Of a stretch of 64,000 nucleotides of DNA, positions 32,601 through 44,900 are shown in pieces. Location: NCBI GenBank assembly GCA_003439945.1, contig QVRM01003916.1, forward strand, positions 1-64,000. The letters run 5' to 3'. How positions within the stretch are numbered: the stretch's first letter is position 1; the number at the start of each line of letters is the position of its first letter. The notes under the pieces are model-generated. The model was not told where the DNA came from and searched no databases. It saw only the letters and a list, made by a program, of their open reading frames with translations. The translations under genes and the position numbers were made by a program. The stretch is from Dermanyssus gallinae. Lineage: Eukaryota > Arthropoda > Arachnida > Mesostigmata > Dermanyssidae.

Positions 32601-34767
32601 CTACCCTATATATATATATATATATATCGGCGTCCTTATGCAAATATAAACATATATTTTAATACTTGACTGAAATTTAATGCTTTTCCGACAGCAGTGC
32701 GTTTCGGCCTGTCTTTCTCGGCCGTACTCGTGCCCTGCGATACCTGTAGTTATAGCGGGCGCAGCGCGTCTGTTTGTTTTGGTGGCCGTCATCAAAGTTT
32801 CGCCTCTCAGCACCTCGAACACCACCGTTATCTCTACCGATGCATGACTGTGTGTGTATGAAATGCTTGTAGCTGTCCGCTCGCCTGTTTATCGGCCTAC
32901 TACTGGTCTACGGTCGATATCAACCATGACCTTGATTGAGATGGACGTCGACCCCGAGCACGGCGGCGGCCATAGCAATGACTTCGACGCGCGCGCGCGA
33001 GAGAGGAGAGAGGAAAATAGCGGCCCAGCACCCCATAAACATCGAGGTCCGCTGAGGAACGATTTTTGAGGCCGCCGGCCACCGTCTTCCCTTCGGGTCG
33101 GTCGCCATCGCGAGTGGAGCAAGTTAATTAGCTGAGCTTGGCTGAAGCACAATTCTTGAATATCGTCCATCGTTGTTCATCCAATGACGGGCGCTTCGAT
33201 AAAGCCGAGGACGAGGCAAGGCTGGGCGAGACAAAGCCGGGCGAGACCGGTCGACGGCAAAACGGAGGACCGGATGGACGTACGGGGGTCGGAGGGTGCT
33301 AAGGTCAAGAGTAGTCGTCTAAAAATGGGAAGCGCAGGGAACTAGGGGACAAGGGAAGTGGTGTAGATTGAGTGAAACGCCGAATTCGATACCCTCCCCC
33401 CCCCCGCCTTGACGCAGCCAGTGCGACGAACAACAACGAAGCTAGTGGGGGAGTTCGTTGAGGAGCAGCTCAGATTGGAAGTGGGCTCCCCCCATTGGGG
33501 GTGTGGCCAACATTTGAGCGCCCCTGAGCGCCGTAGCAGCCCCGGGCCGCTGCCGCCGAAGTCGATGATAGTACAAGAACCACGGACCACGGACGGCGAC
33601 GACACGTGCTAGAGATCCCTCGTAAGCTAGGCGGTTCTCGCATTCCCAATACTAGCGTAATAACCTAACACCGCCAACATCAGAACCGCAATCATCAGGC
33701 ACGCCACCATTATCTTTATAATTGTCCATCAGCATAACCATTACTGTCTTTGCAATCGTTATATGCATATATATATATATATATTCGAGAGGGCAACCCA
33801 GGTGATGGGGTGGACAATCTGGAAATGTATGTTGAGCCAGGCAGGCTTTAAAGCGTCAGCTGTCGACCTACACACTTCGTTCGACAGGAGCATTTCTGTG
33901 AAGACCGTATTCAAAATTACATAGACACACAGTGGTGATAGTGCGAACTGTGTGAACGGTTTGAACGCCGGCGACGACGGCGGATAGTACAACAGGAGTG
34001 GATTCTGGCGGGCCAAGGGTATCCTGTTTCATCGGTCGTGCTGGAAAGTTTCGTGACGCGTGGATACTATGGAACTAGGTATCCGCTTCGGCTGCTTGAT
34101 TGGAACTGTAAGTTGAACTGTGAAAACTTGTAAGTCCCGTCTCTCTGGGAGTTTGGGGAGCAGTAGATTCGGACCATCTTCTGACATGCTTACGTCCGAG
34201 AACACTGTGCTTCTCACGGAGACTTATCAGCAAGAAGAACTGCATATCGACACTATGCATGAGTTCTGCGACCAGCTGCGGCAGTTCTGACTGCTGAAAG
34301 CCGAGGTACGTGGTACGTGATTTATCAATCTACCTTCTTAAACGTACACAGCCGGCACAGTGCTTAGGGAAGAACAAACAATTTCTGTGTGGGTCTCCTG
34401 ACTTTGGGGTTGAATCAAGACATATTGGAGAGAGATTCGTAATTATTCTACCTTTCCCCAAATTTTCGCTTAAAAGACGTTGCTAATACGGTGAGTTCTG
34501 CTGTAGCAGGTCTCGCTCGACCTGTCATCCCAACCATCGTCGATTGTAGCTTCAATGCTAGATTTTACTAACCATAAAAAGAGGTGCTACTCGGGTTAGC
34601 CAATACTCTGGTCTGACTGAGATGTGCAAATGCATGCAAGGGCTACAAGCAATCATTGTAAATCACAGCGAAAGCAGCACCCATGACCTAAAGCGTTTTC
34701 GCGCTGACTATTCTCAGCAAACATTTAACGTCCACTAGTTTGCTTTCGTAGCATGCTTCGTAGAACA
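31608..34767. other. Mostly unique DNA with (TA)n tracts
   Basis: CTCTCT-(TA)n at 31666-31709, and (TA)n at about 32553-32590, 32606-32627 and 33767-33783. A C-run with an acceptor-like end (CTTGACGCAG, ending about 33418) opens a 66-codon frame to TAG at 33612, the only exon-like signal, and it is weak. A 58-codon frame with YQQEELHIDTMHEFCDQLRQ near 34230-34290 is also of chance length. Confidence 0.4.
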
Positions 34768-34866
34768 GACCCCTTCAATAAAACTATGCAACGGGTGGAA
34801 TTCGAATCTGTGCACCTCGTGTATCTCCTCTAGTCGCAAGGCGCATGCGAATGCACGACGCCACCA
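34768..34866 (-). mobile_element. SINE-C copy 2 (tRNA-derived)
   Basis: The minus-strand head GGTGGCGTCGTGCATTCGC contains A box TGGCGTCGTGC (34853-34863), and GATTCGAATTCC is the B box (34797-34808). Spacer and box order match SINE-C copy 1 (14040-14150). The shared tail words include GTTGCATAGTTTTATTGA versus GTTGCAACATTGTATTATTG-like sequence. Confidence 0.65.
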
Positions 34867-35688
34867 ATACTGTTTTACAACCAAGCCGATGACGAAGTTC
34901 AATGCTTAGATGCTCTCAAGGCGGCTGCAAGAGACCACCTACCGGTGTCAACAGTTGTAAATATTCGATATCCAGGAAAACAACAAGACGATTTACATTT
35001 CGTTGCCACGAGGCACATAGGCCTCTCACTTTTAGCGGTTGATAGCCTCAAAGTGAGCCGTGATGTGGACGCTTGCTGTGAACTGCTAGAGTGAACTAGA
35101 TCTCAATAAACTGAACCTTTAACTAAGCTTCGATCTTCCAATGTCTTCCACCTGAGAAGTGCAGATAGAAGAGAGCGGGCAGATGAGATCACGACGGTGG
35201 CTTTCTCGGGCTTACGATCTCGTGCGGTGCTCTTCCATCAATAGGGGTATAGGCACCGTCGCAGCTGCTTGCCAGACGCAACTTGACAACTTAAATAGCA
35301 GGAAAGCCTACATAAATACATGCTATAATCATAGGCGTGATTGAGCGTTAGCTCACTTTAGATTTTTTAACGCTCTGACAACCACATTTTAGACGCTCGT
35401 AATGGGCTAAGTTGCCTGTGGCACAAGATCGTCTAAACGCTTCTATCGTCATCGCGTTCTCGTACTGGACTGATATATGCTTTCTCCAGCAGAGGTATTT
35501 AGCAGCCGAGCAATGACAACCACGTCCAACAAATACAATCAGCAAGGCCGGAAAGAATAGGAGACTATGATTCAATTTAGTACGAACGACGAGAGCCGTG
35601 AGGTTTAAATTGGGTTCTCAGTCGCTTCTCCTAACAGCGAGTCAAAGGCCGATGCCATGTCATCGTCGTTGTTTTGTGTTACCTCTAT

Positions 35689-35729
<41 letters not shown>

Positions 35730-36340
35730 CGAGCGAGACGAGGCACAGAATCAGCTGCCACCAGCAGTTGCAATCCAGTTGAGCAAGTGCAACCTTTCCG
35801 CCACGGAGGGGTGTTGGCGGGCGAACGGGGGGTGACGCCGAGGGCAGGGGGCGCAGTGCCCATCTGGTTCCGTTCATCGGGCTTCTGGACGTAGACGTTC
35901 TACGGCCGGTCAACTGGTGAATCGATTGGTCCATCATAAACGGAACGAAACGCCACGAGCGCGCCCGCTACGCTTTTCAGGGGCGTCTGGGGTCTGAGAG
36001 AGAGAGACGAATCTCCCGCCCAGCTTCTCACACTGAAGGTGGATTTCCGCAGAACGTCGTGGAATTTCTACAAGACCTTGTGCGTGACAGGCGCAGTAGT
36101 TTACACGAATGTACGTTCTAGCATCTCATCATCAGCTCGATGACCAATTTGACGTCGGATCCTGCGATGCGACGCAAAGGCTCGTGGCAGAACAACACGC
36201 CGTCTCCCCGACCGATTGCTCAATCTCCACGAGAGACGAAGGCCAAAGTCGTCGAGATACGAGTGTATAGCCGGATAGACTGCTGCAGCTGCTGCCATAA
36301 CTATAATTACTTCTACTACTAAAAGTTAAAAAAAGTAGTA
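34867..36340. other. Unique DNA with one (TA)n tract
   Basis: (TA)n at 35694-35726. A minus-strand frame at 35348-35575 reads through a hydrophobic stretch (SLLFFPALLIVFVGRG) and several Cys, but it lacks an ATG at its N-terminus and is of chance length. Confidence 0.35.
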
Positions 36341-36677
36341 GTACTACTTCTACAACTACTACTACTACTACTAACGCTACTGCAACTAGTACTTCTGAAG
36401 TAACTGTAGAGCACACGTTGTCGATAACGATACATATATTTGTAATCTAAGAATCTTGGTCCATCGTAGATCGACCCGTGCAGTCAGATCAAACCGCTGC
36501 CAAACAAGGTACACTAATAGGTGCATGATACATGATGGTTCGAGAAGTGCATGCTCTCGTCTGGCAGATGACAGCAGCCGCTATACGAATAACAACACTA
36601 ATAACAACAACAGCAGCAACGACGACAACAACAACAACAACAATAACAACAACAAATGATTGTCCCTAAGGTCTTCG

Positions 36678-36720
<43 letters not shown>
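36341..36720. repeat. CTA run, CAA run and (TA)n
   Basis: ACT/CTA triplets (36343-36373), AAC/CAA triplets (36588-36655) and (TA)n (36680-36721). Confidence 0.8.
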
Positions 36721-36722
<2 letters not shown>

Positions 36723-36749
36723 TATGAGATAAGCTTGTTGCCTTAGTGT

Positions 36750-36790
36750 GATCAGCTGCTCTAGAGGCACTGCCTCTAGAGCAGCTGATC
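36750..36790. repeat. Perfect 41-bp palindrome
   Basis: GATCAGCTGCTCTAGAGGCA, a central C at 36770, then its exact reverse complement to 36790. A T-rich stretch (TTTATTTTC) follows. (TA)n lies 30 bp upstream. No gene is adjacent, and function is unknown. Confidence 0.95.
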
Positions 36791-37199
36791 TTTATTTTCT
36801 GATAACAATATGCACGATACTTTGTTGGGACTTACACAAGCAAAGTTCTACATACTACTAAATGACTGACTGACTGGGTATTGGTTTTGCTACGGCTGTC
36901 AGAGATCGAGACAGCCTGTAGGTTTTTAATGATGCTGGGTTTCTTGGAGTTATAGTGGCGTTAATGTAGACGATTTAAGAGTATCTAAGCGGGTAGGTCT
37001 TAATAGGTGTTCATTGGAAGCGACCAACCAACCATCTTTTGGCTCGACAGACAAAAACAAGTACTCTCGAACCGAAACCACCTGGTGGACGGGATGCGAG
37101 GATGACGCGAGTTGAGACGTCGTTGTTAAGCCAACTCACTCTCCGACTAAACTCGGCCGTATATCGAGAAGTATACCGCGCGCGCCATGTACACCCAAC

Positions 37200-37219
37200 G
37201 GGGGTGGGTGGGTGGGGGG
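37200..37219 (+). promoter_or_regulatory. G-quadruplex motif upstream of a TATA box
   Basis: Four G-runs of 5, 3, 3 and 6 are separated by single T residues. This is the short-loop pattern that forms very stable parallel quadruplexes. More G-runs follow to about 37242. It lies 27 bp upstream of TATAAAA. Confidence 0.6.
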
Positions 37220-37245
37220 TCGGTGGCGAGGGGGTTGGGGGTGAG

Positions 37246-37316
37246 TATAAAACGTGACGGCTTAACGGCAGTGATAACAAACGGATGAACAACAACAGGA
37301 GACCAAGAGGCGTCGA
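37246..37316 (+). promoter_or_regulatory. Candidate core promoter and short first exon
   Basis: TATAAAA at 37246-37252 is followed by an initiator-like GCAGTGA (A at 37270), the first ATG at 37284, and a good splice donor CGA/GTAAGC at 37317. The predicted coding start is MNNNRRPRGV with the exon ending in phase 2, since the frame would otherwise stop at once (GAG TAA). The spacing of TATA to initiator is slightly short. Downstream exons were not identified. Confidence 0.3.
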
Positions 37317-37684
37317 GTAAGCGTCGGATGCAGGCTACTCTATGAGAAGGCTTGGATGTACGTGCACTGTAAACGCACTTCCGCGAAAAGGCGCTTCGAC
37401 AACGAACAACGACGCTAAACAACGACGCGTTGGTCGGTCGAGGCGCTGCTGCTGCTTCTTCTCAGCTTTGGTGCTATTTGCAGAGCTTCGTGCTCTCGCT
37501 TTCCTCCCGTACAGAGGGGCTTCACCTGTTAGCGAAGGTAGATAGCGGCGGCTTGCCTCTACGCCTTCTCGCGCGACGGAGACTGAGGGTTTGACGTCTG
37601 TGTCGTCGCAAGCGAGCCACCCATAGCTTTGTGTTGTATCTGTGTATGCTAGTAAAAGCTACATACGCCTGTCTATACGTATGC

Positions 37685-38410
<726 letters not shown>

Positions 38411-38520
38411 TCGGTGGTCTAGCAGTAAGTCTAGCAGAAGTCTAGTCTCTATCTGTTGTGTATTCGAAATCGTCACCTTGTGCAAAGAAACAAAATCGAT
38501 CGTGAGTTCGAGCCGTCTTT
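38411..38520 (+). mobile_element. Degenerate tRNA-like SINE head (SINE-F)
   Basis: A-box-like TGGTCTAGCAG (38415-38425) and B-box-like GAGTTCGAGCC (38504-38514) preceded by ATCGATCGT. The spacing (about 80 nt) is long for a tRNA promoter, so this may be an interrupted or false match. Confidence 0.3.
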
Positions 38521-38644
38521 GCGTCTCGCTCTCCTGACTTCTCCTAGTTATTGCTGTTGTCGCATGCGTTTCAGAGGGCCAATTCTTCTCTAGGAGCACA
38601 CAAACAGGGGCCCGCCCGCATCAGCCACAGAACAATGTATGCTC

Positions 38645-38676
38645 ATTGTTGTTGTTGTTGTTGCTGCTGCTGCTGC

Positions 38677-38725
<49 letters not shown>

Positions 38726-38772
38726 GCTGTTGTTGTTGTTACTGTTGCTGTTGTTGCTGTTGTTGTTGCGAC
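38645..38772. repeat. TTG/CTG array
   Basis: Near-pure GTT units with a GCT block, about 125 bp. Confidence 0.95.
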
Positions 38773-39969
38773 GCTAAATTTTAAACGCACTTCGCGTTCA
38801 GGTGTTCAACATGCGATATCATACGCTTAACGTGGGGTAACGACATCTTATTACGATTGACGGGGGACTAGAATAGGCCAGGCTGCCACAAATAGACAGA
38901 AGAGATATTTGTGAACCATCGAATAGAAATAGAATAGAATCAAAATCGTTGTACTCGACCTACTCGCCACAATCGACAACGACGAACAAGCTAATCCGGC
39001 GAGGCAATTAACACAACACGAATGGTTCTCTCTGGCGAGTTCGACTAATGCAAGATTCACGCGCTTGCAGCAGCTCAAACGTTACCTTATTTAACTTAGC
39101 TATCGTTGTTGCTGTTGTTGCCGATGTCGTTGTAGCTTATGTTGTTGTCGTCTTTGTCGGGGTCGTCCTTGGGCCACCCCACTTCTGATGACGCTGGTGG
39201 CCGAATGCAATACGATCGCTCACTCGGCAAAGATGAAGAAATAGATGCGTATACACACAAACGTATGTATGTACGTACGCAGACATATTATACGCCTATA
39301 GATTATTACGTCTGGTCGCCAATTTGCTGGAGTTGCTCCTCGAGAACAATTAACACACGCACACGGTTACACGCACAGCGTATCGGTGCCATCTCTAGTT
39401 GCCGGACGCACGGCAGACGATGACTACCAAAACCAATTAACTAACTAGCTAATTAAGCAATGGTATTGCTGCTGCTGTTTCTGCCTATAATAGAAGGATT
39501 GTAATAGCAATCGTAGTAGTAGTAGTAGTGTTGTTGTTGTACCAGAAATTATAGTTAATTATGCCTTAATGGGCGTCTAGTTCAACAGTTTATGCTTGTT
39601 GATTTATTGATCTGCCTTCTACCTTTGCGTAAAGCTCGTTTGGTGAAGGCTTTCTCCGCCTCTTTTTCGTCTTCCTCTCACCATCAGTATCATCATCATC
39701 ATACGAATTCTTGCTTCGATTGTTTCTCTGCCTTTTTAAATAAAAAAAATTCCTAACTTAAAAAATGCTTCAACTTTAGCAAGGACGGCTGCAAGTACTG
39801 CAATGACTATCCAACATTACAACGGCAACCACGTCGAATGTAACAGCAACAACAACAACCACATAGTGACAGTAGTTATGTTGCTGATTTGACAATATCA
39901 CGCAAATGACCCGGTGACATATAAAGACATCACAGAAAGGTACTTAGACAAGCAGAAGTAGGGTGCCTT

Positions 39970-40019
<50 letters not shown>

Positions 40020-40335
40020 CTGCACCTACCAGAGAACCAGATACACGGCATGATATATATATATATATACTCGTATATATATGCACCCGCGCGTATCCGT
40101 TAGTTGTTGCCCTCATCCGTCAGTGCATGCACTCATCAAGCACCTCGCCTTCACCAGGGTTATCATTATTGTTGTTAAGTCGTTGATACGACGAAGAACA
40201 AAAGAAGACGGTGCAAAGATACAACATCAACAAGCGCCAGCAGCCGCAACAAAGCGCCATTGAAAAACACAACGAGAAGCGACAACGCCTTCCTCCGGAT
40301 AGAACCCAAACCTAGCGAGGCTCGTCGAGGGTTGC
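38773..40335. other. Unique DNA with minor repeats
   Basis: A GTA/GTT run (39514-39541), (TA)n at 39972-40002 continuing into a T-run of about 19, and (TA)n at 40054-40070. No gene is supported. Confidence 0.4.
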
Positions 40336-40680
<345 letters not shown>

Positions 40681-40885
40681 CTCCGGCTTCTGACGAGGCT
40701 GCCTTTCGAGCTGATTAAGCGAGCTGGTTAACATGTTGTTAGTACGAAACAGCGAGTTCGCTAACAGGTTGCAGCTCGCGTTTGACGACAACGTCAAAGA
40801 GCACGATGGCTGCGTCATGAAAAGAAGCAACCCCAGGTGGGGACAACAGAAGGGAGGGAAAAGCAACAACAACAACCATAACAGC

Positions 40886-40966
40886 AACAACAACAATAAC
40901 GAAAACATCACCAACAACAACAATAACGAAAACATCACCAACAACAACAATAACGAATACATCATC
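40886..40966. repeat. 27-bp minisatellite, three units
   Basis: The unit AACAACAACAATAACG then AAAACATCACC occurs at 40886-40912, 40913-40939 and 40940-40966 (two changes). It is embedded in a CAA/AAC-rich region (40865-41012). Because 27 is divisible by 3, the open frame of 40733-41071 is preserved. Confidence 0.9.
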
Positions 40967-41220
40967 AACAACAACAACGATAACAGCAACAATAACGTGA
41001 ACAACAACAACACCAGCGGCGGCAGGAACGGGGCTGGCAGCAGAGGCAACGTGCAGACTTTAAGAAGCTAACACGACTAGCATCCATCCCATCTATTACT
41101 TGTTCCACCGCTGGCTCGGCTAAAACAACACTAACAACAGCAACTACGATTAAAACGAGTACAACTAGCACTAAAACTACATAAGTAGTTCTACTATGAT
41201 ATTTATATATACTTTTTGTT

Positions 41221-41245
41221 ATCGATCATACTAACTATGATCGAT
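41221..41245. repeat. Hairpin, 10-bp perfect arms
   Basis: ATCGATCATA, loop CTAAC, TATGATCGAT. The stem extends about five more bases each side with one mismatch. Confidence 0.8.
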
Positions 41246-41450
41246 CACAAATAGTGCGCAAACTAACTGCCAGTCAGACTTGCAGTTAACTTGCCCACGT
41301 AATACTATTTTGCTGCTGCTGGTGCGGGTGCTTATCTATCTTCATGTAGTATATGTATGTATATTTATATAAACGTATGCGTATATATTTGTTTTTATTT
41401 GCCTACATAAAATGTATTCGTTGTCTCCTAATGAACGTATAGACCGGATC

Positions 41451-41453
<3 letters not shown>

Positions 41454-41500
<47 letters not shown>
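41454..41500. repeat. (TA)n tract
   Basis: Uninterrupted TA dinucleotides. Confidence 0.95.
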
Positions 41501-41506
<6 letters not shown>

Positions 41507-42170
41507 CTGCGTATCCATTCGAAGGTCGCTGTACTTAAACCTGCTGTGTCCTCTGTGTGCTCCTCGTTGTGTTGTATCCGCAGCTGAGTAGTACCCACTT
41601 CGGTACGGCGGCTCCTGCCGTGCCAGCCGTCCCAAAGCGGAACGGACAGAAGCGCTCACTAATGGAGAAGTAACCAAATTGAGGGGGGTCACCACCTCAA
41701 GCTGGAGAACGTAATTCGGACCGGTCATCTAGTGCCGACTTTACATTTCGCTATCGCAGAGGATGCCTGCAGCCTCCCCCGAGAAGCTGTAGCATCTCGT
41801 TGACTCTCGCATAGACCAGAAGCTGGGCCAACGAGAGAAAACGAGAGAAGAATAAGCATGTGTGAGAGAGGAACAGAGATAGCTCTATAAACCAAACAAT
41901 TCAACGCGTTCCCGAGATCTTCCCCTAACAGTTAGGGGGACCAACAGGGTTTTGTTTGAAGGTTTTACGAATGCTTGGTGCACGTACACCACGTGCATCT
42001 TGCGTAACCAGTGTAGGACCTCTTCACCCCACCCCAGGCTCGCTACCATTGCTTTATCATTACTTTGAAGCCATCAGGGTACTTTTACCGCTGGAATACG
42101 CGTCGTGGGCGGCGGTAAGCCAGTCACCTCTGCAGAGCTGTTCCCGATGAGTCCATATTGTTCTCGCCAT
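41501..42170. other. Unique stretch, nothing supported
   Basis: GC-moderate unique DNA with a short CCCTAACAGTTAGGG hairpin near 41924-41938. No gene is visible. Confidence 0.4.
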
Positions 42171-42515
42171 TTTTGTTGATGTTGTTGTTGTTGTTGTCGT
42201 CCTTGCCATTGTTGTCGTTGTTGTTATTGTTGTTGCCTGCCACGTATTGTGGTTACGTTTGTGTGCACAACTGAATTGGTCGCCCCACGACTCGAGATCA
42301 CAATACGCACGACGATAAGAGATGATGACTATTACGATCCCCATTACCGTCGGTGTTATTGTGTGCTGCGGCGTGTAAGATTATTAAGGCGAGCTGCTAC
42401 CTCCCTCTCTGTTACGTTGTTGTTGTTGTTGTTGTTGTTGCTGCTGTTATGGTTGTTGTTGTTGTTGTTGCTGCTGTTATGGTTGTTACTGTTGTTGTTG
42501 TTGTTGCTGACGACG
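42171..42515. repeat. TTG arrays
   Basis: GTT blocks at 42177-42236 and 42417-42506. In the second block, GTTGTTGCTGCTGTTATG recurs twice. Confidence 0.85.
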
Positions 42516-43341
42516 ACGACGCGACGCGAGTTTATCTGACGGAGGATAGAGGGATAGGAAGCAGCGCGTTTGGCATTCGGCATTTGACATTCAGCGGTCG
42601 TCGCCTTCTTATTCTTCTTACTCACAGGCATCTTCTTCGCTCTCTCCTTCTCTTTTCCTTTCTGCCTCTTTTTCTCTTTTATTCTCTCAGATAGTGTCAA
42701 CAAGGACCATCAAGAGGATGCCATCATACATCATATAGAACATAACAACACACAAACTTACAGACACAGACTTGAATGCATGCATGCAGACACTACTAAC
42801 ACAGCGTACAAGTGCCGCCTGGCCGACCAACCAACAGCAGGTCGGCGAGCTCATCAGCAGAAACGAAAGGACGCAAGGGAGGGTCCATCTTGGCAAAGCC
42901 CACTTTGGCTGGAACAGCAGCAGACAACACTTCAACTCTAGCTGCGGAGCAATAGCCGGCGGAAAGTCACTCTGGACTAAGGGGCAGAGCACAACAGGTG
43001 GACAGTGAATAAAATCGCGAGAGAGAGAGAGAGGGAGACGGGAGGTAGAGAAGGAGAGATGGGTGGAAAGGTAGAGAGAGCGAGAGAGAGATAAATAAAG
43101 CCAGATGGGGTTCTCTTGAACGGCGGGAAAGAGGCGAGAGAGAGACAGAGAAATCTACACAATGGCAGATCGAGCGATGCCGATGACTGTAATGACGCCA
43201 ATTCGGTCATCGGCGGTAACGACCCGCCGTAGACGAGAAGCTATTGCAGCAGAGCAGTGACAAGCTCTGTCTGTGTGGCGACCGCCGCCACACCGTCGTC
43301 GTCATTGTCATTCTACATCTGCTGGTGCTGCTGCCGCAGCC
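42516..43341 (+). other. CT- and GA-rich region upstream of the MGCK exon
   Basis: A pyrimidine-rich stretch (42600-42690) and a GAGA-rich stretch (43018-43150) flank unique DNA. GAGA tracts are common near arthropod promoters, which fits the candidate start at 43342, but no TATA or initiator stands out. Confidence 0.3.
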
Positions 43342-43434
43342 ATGGGCTGTAAAATCGTTCCGCTGCAGAAATCGCAGCAGAAACGAGGCAAGCGAGCATT
43401 TGTTTCGTTTGTGAACGCCGGGATCAGTGGCCAG
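43342..43434 (+). CDS. Candidate first coding exon, acylation-type N-terminus MGCK
   Basis: The ATG lies in a near-optimal start context (GCAGCCATGG) and is the first ATG after an in-frame TGA at 43258-43260. The 31 residues MGCKIVPLQKSQQKRGKRAF plus VSFVNAGISGQ begin with Met-Gly-Cys, the pattern of N-myristoylated and palmitoylated membrane-anchored proteins, and are strongly basic. A modest donor, CAG/GTCTCT, ends the exon in phase 0. Without splicing, the frame runs into (GT)n, (TA)n and CAA repeats. The family is not recognised. Confidence 0.35.
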
Positions 43435-43462
43435 GTCTCTCGGTTCTGGCGTGTGTGTGTGT

Positions 43463-43466
<4 letters not shown>

Positions 43467-43498
<32 letters not shown>

Positions 43499-43860
43499 TA
43501 AGAGATCAGACTGCCTGTTTGGCTACGCTCTCTGTTCATCTGTGCGCGATTGTGTGGCGCGCCGCCCGGTGGTTTTCTGTTGGTGGGTTATTGCCTTGTC
43601 GCTTGGCTGTGCTGGTGTGGTGTTTGGTTTTCTTCAACAACAACAACGCCTACGGCGCCGGCGCCGCCGACAGCAACAACAACGGCAATACCAACTACTA
43701 CTACAGCTGCCACAGCAGCAGCAATAACAACAACAACAACTGCAGCAGTAACAACAACAACAATTGCAGCAGCAATAACAACAGCAATAACAGCTGCAAC
43801 AATAACAACAACAACAACTGCAGCAGCAACAACAACAACAGTAGTAGTTCTACTGAGACT
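43467..43860. repeat. (TA)n and CAA/AAC/CAG array
   Basis: (GT)n then (TA)n at 43451-43496, and AAC/CAG/AAT triplets at 43636-43848. Confidence 0.85.
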
Positions 43861-44900
43861 GCTCGCTCTCATGGCGAACTGCCGTAGCGGCAAGTTGCAA
43901 CCATGGTGGCGGTACTGATGGGGTAACAGCCAATTGCTGGCCCAACTTCACTAGCATCTTCGACACGAGCGACGACCACCAAAACGACAACAATAACAAG
44001 AAAACGCAGAAAAATAAGAAGAAGAAAAAAAAGAATAAGCGAAGACCATCCCAGCAGACAGTTTAGACCCATATGACTTGGCAAAGCAACCAATAGTCAC
44101 TCAGGCAGTCAGCTGCTGTCGCAATAAACAGCACCATCAACAGTATGACGCTGCATCCACTGGTATGGCTTCCATCAGCTCCACCTCCCCCCTCCCAAAC
44201 AAGTCCCTGTTCCACTACGACTACCCCCCCCTCTATCTCTCTCTTTCTCTCTCTCCCCGTTATCGCTCTCGCTCTCCCCTTGTCCCCGACCGCTCCCGCT
44301 GTGTACGCTGTGGCTACGGCCGCGAAGAAGAGCAGCGACAACACGTCACCCCCAGCAGCGACACGAAGCACACAATCAACGCTGTTGATGATGATGGAGG
44401 TAATGGGGGTTGTTGATGATGATGATAATAATGATGATGATGATGATGCTGGTGGTGATGATGATGTTGCTGACGGTGGTGGCGATGATGACGATGATGA
44501 GTCCTCGGAAGCCAACAGAGTCACGTCGTGTCAACGTAATAGTTAGCGTTTGGCTGACACATACATATTTTTCGTATCTGCGTGTGTGTTCATCAAACAC
44601 GAGCGACCAATCGACACGGACTGGACGAAACGGTCGGGGGAAAAAAACGAAACCGAACGACCAATGGACCAATGGACGTAACCACCCAACCAACGAACCA
44701 ACCAACCAAAGAGATATCTTGAATGAAGAGACAGAAACGACAAATCGAACAGACGAATCGCACAGATGCGACCTCTGCTCATTCTGTTTTCTAAATCAGA
44801 CTATTGCTGTCTCAATTTCTACGATCGTTGATTATGGCTGCTATAGGTCATGCGGCTGCTGCTATCTGCCTAATGGTTATAATAATATATAACAATAATA
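43861..44900. other. Unique DNA with GAT array; weak open frames
   Basis: C-run with CTCTCT (44225-44265), GAT/GAC triplets (44385-44500) and ACCAACCAACGA tetranucleotides (44685-44708). A 160-codon plus frame (44410-44892) begins in the GAT array and has Cys pairs near its end, but no start or splice support. Confidence 0.35.

Noticed and set aside
35348..35575. Minus-strand Cys-containing ORF with a hydrophobic N-terminus
   Set aside because: Starts at TTG with no ATG before the hydrophobic segment, no clear acceptor, and a length expected by chance.
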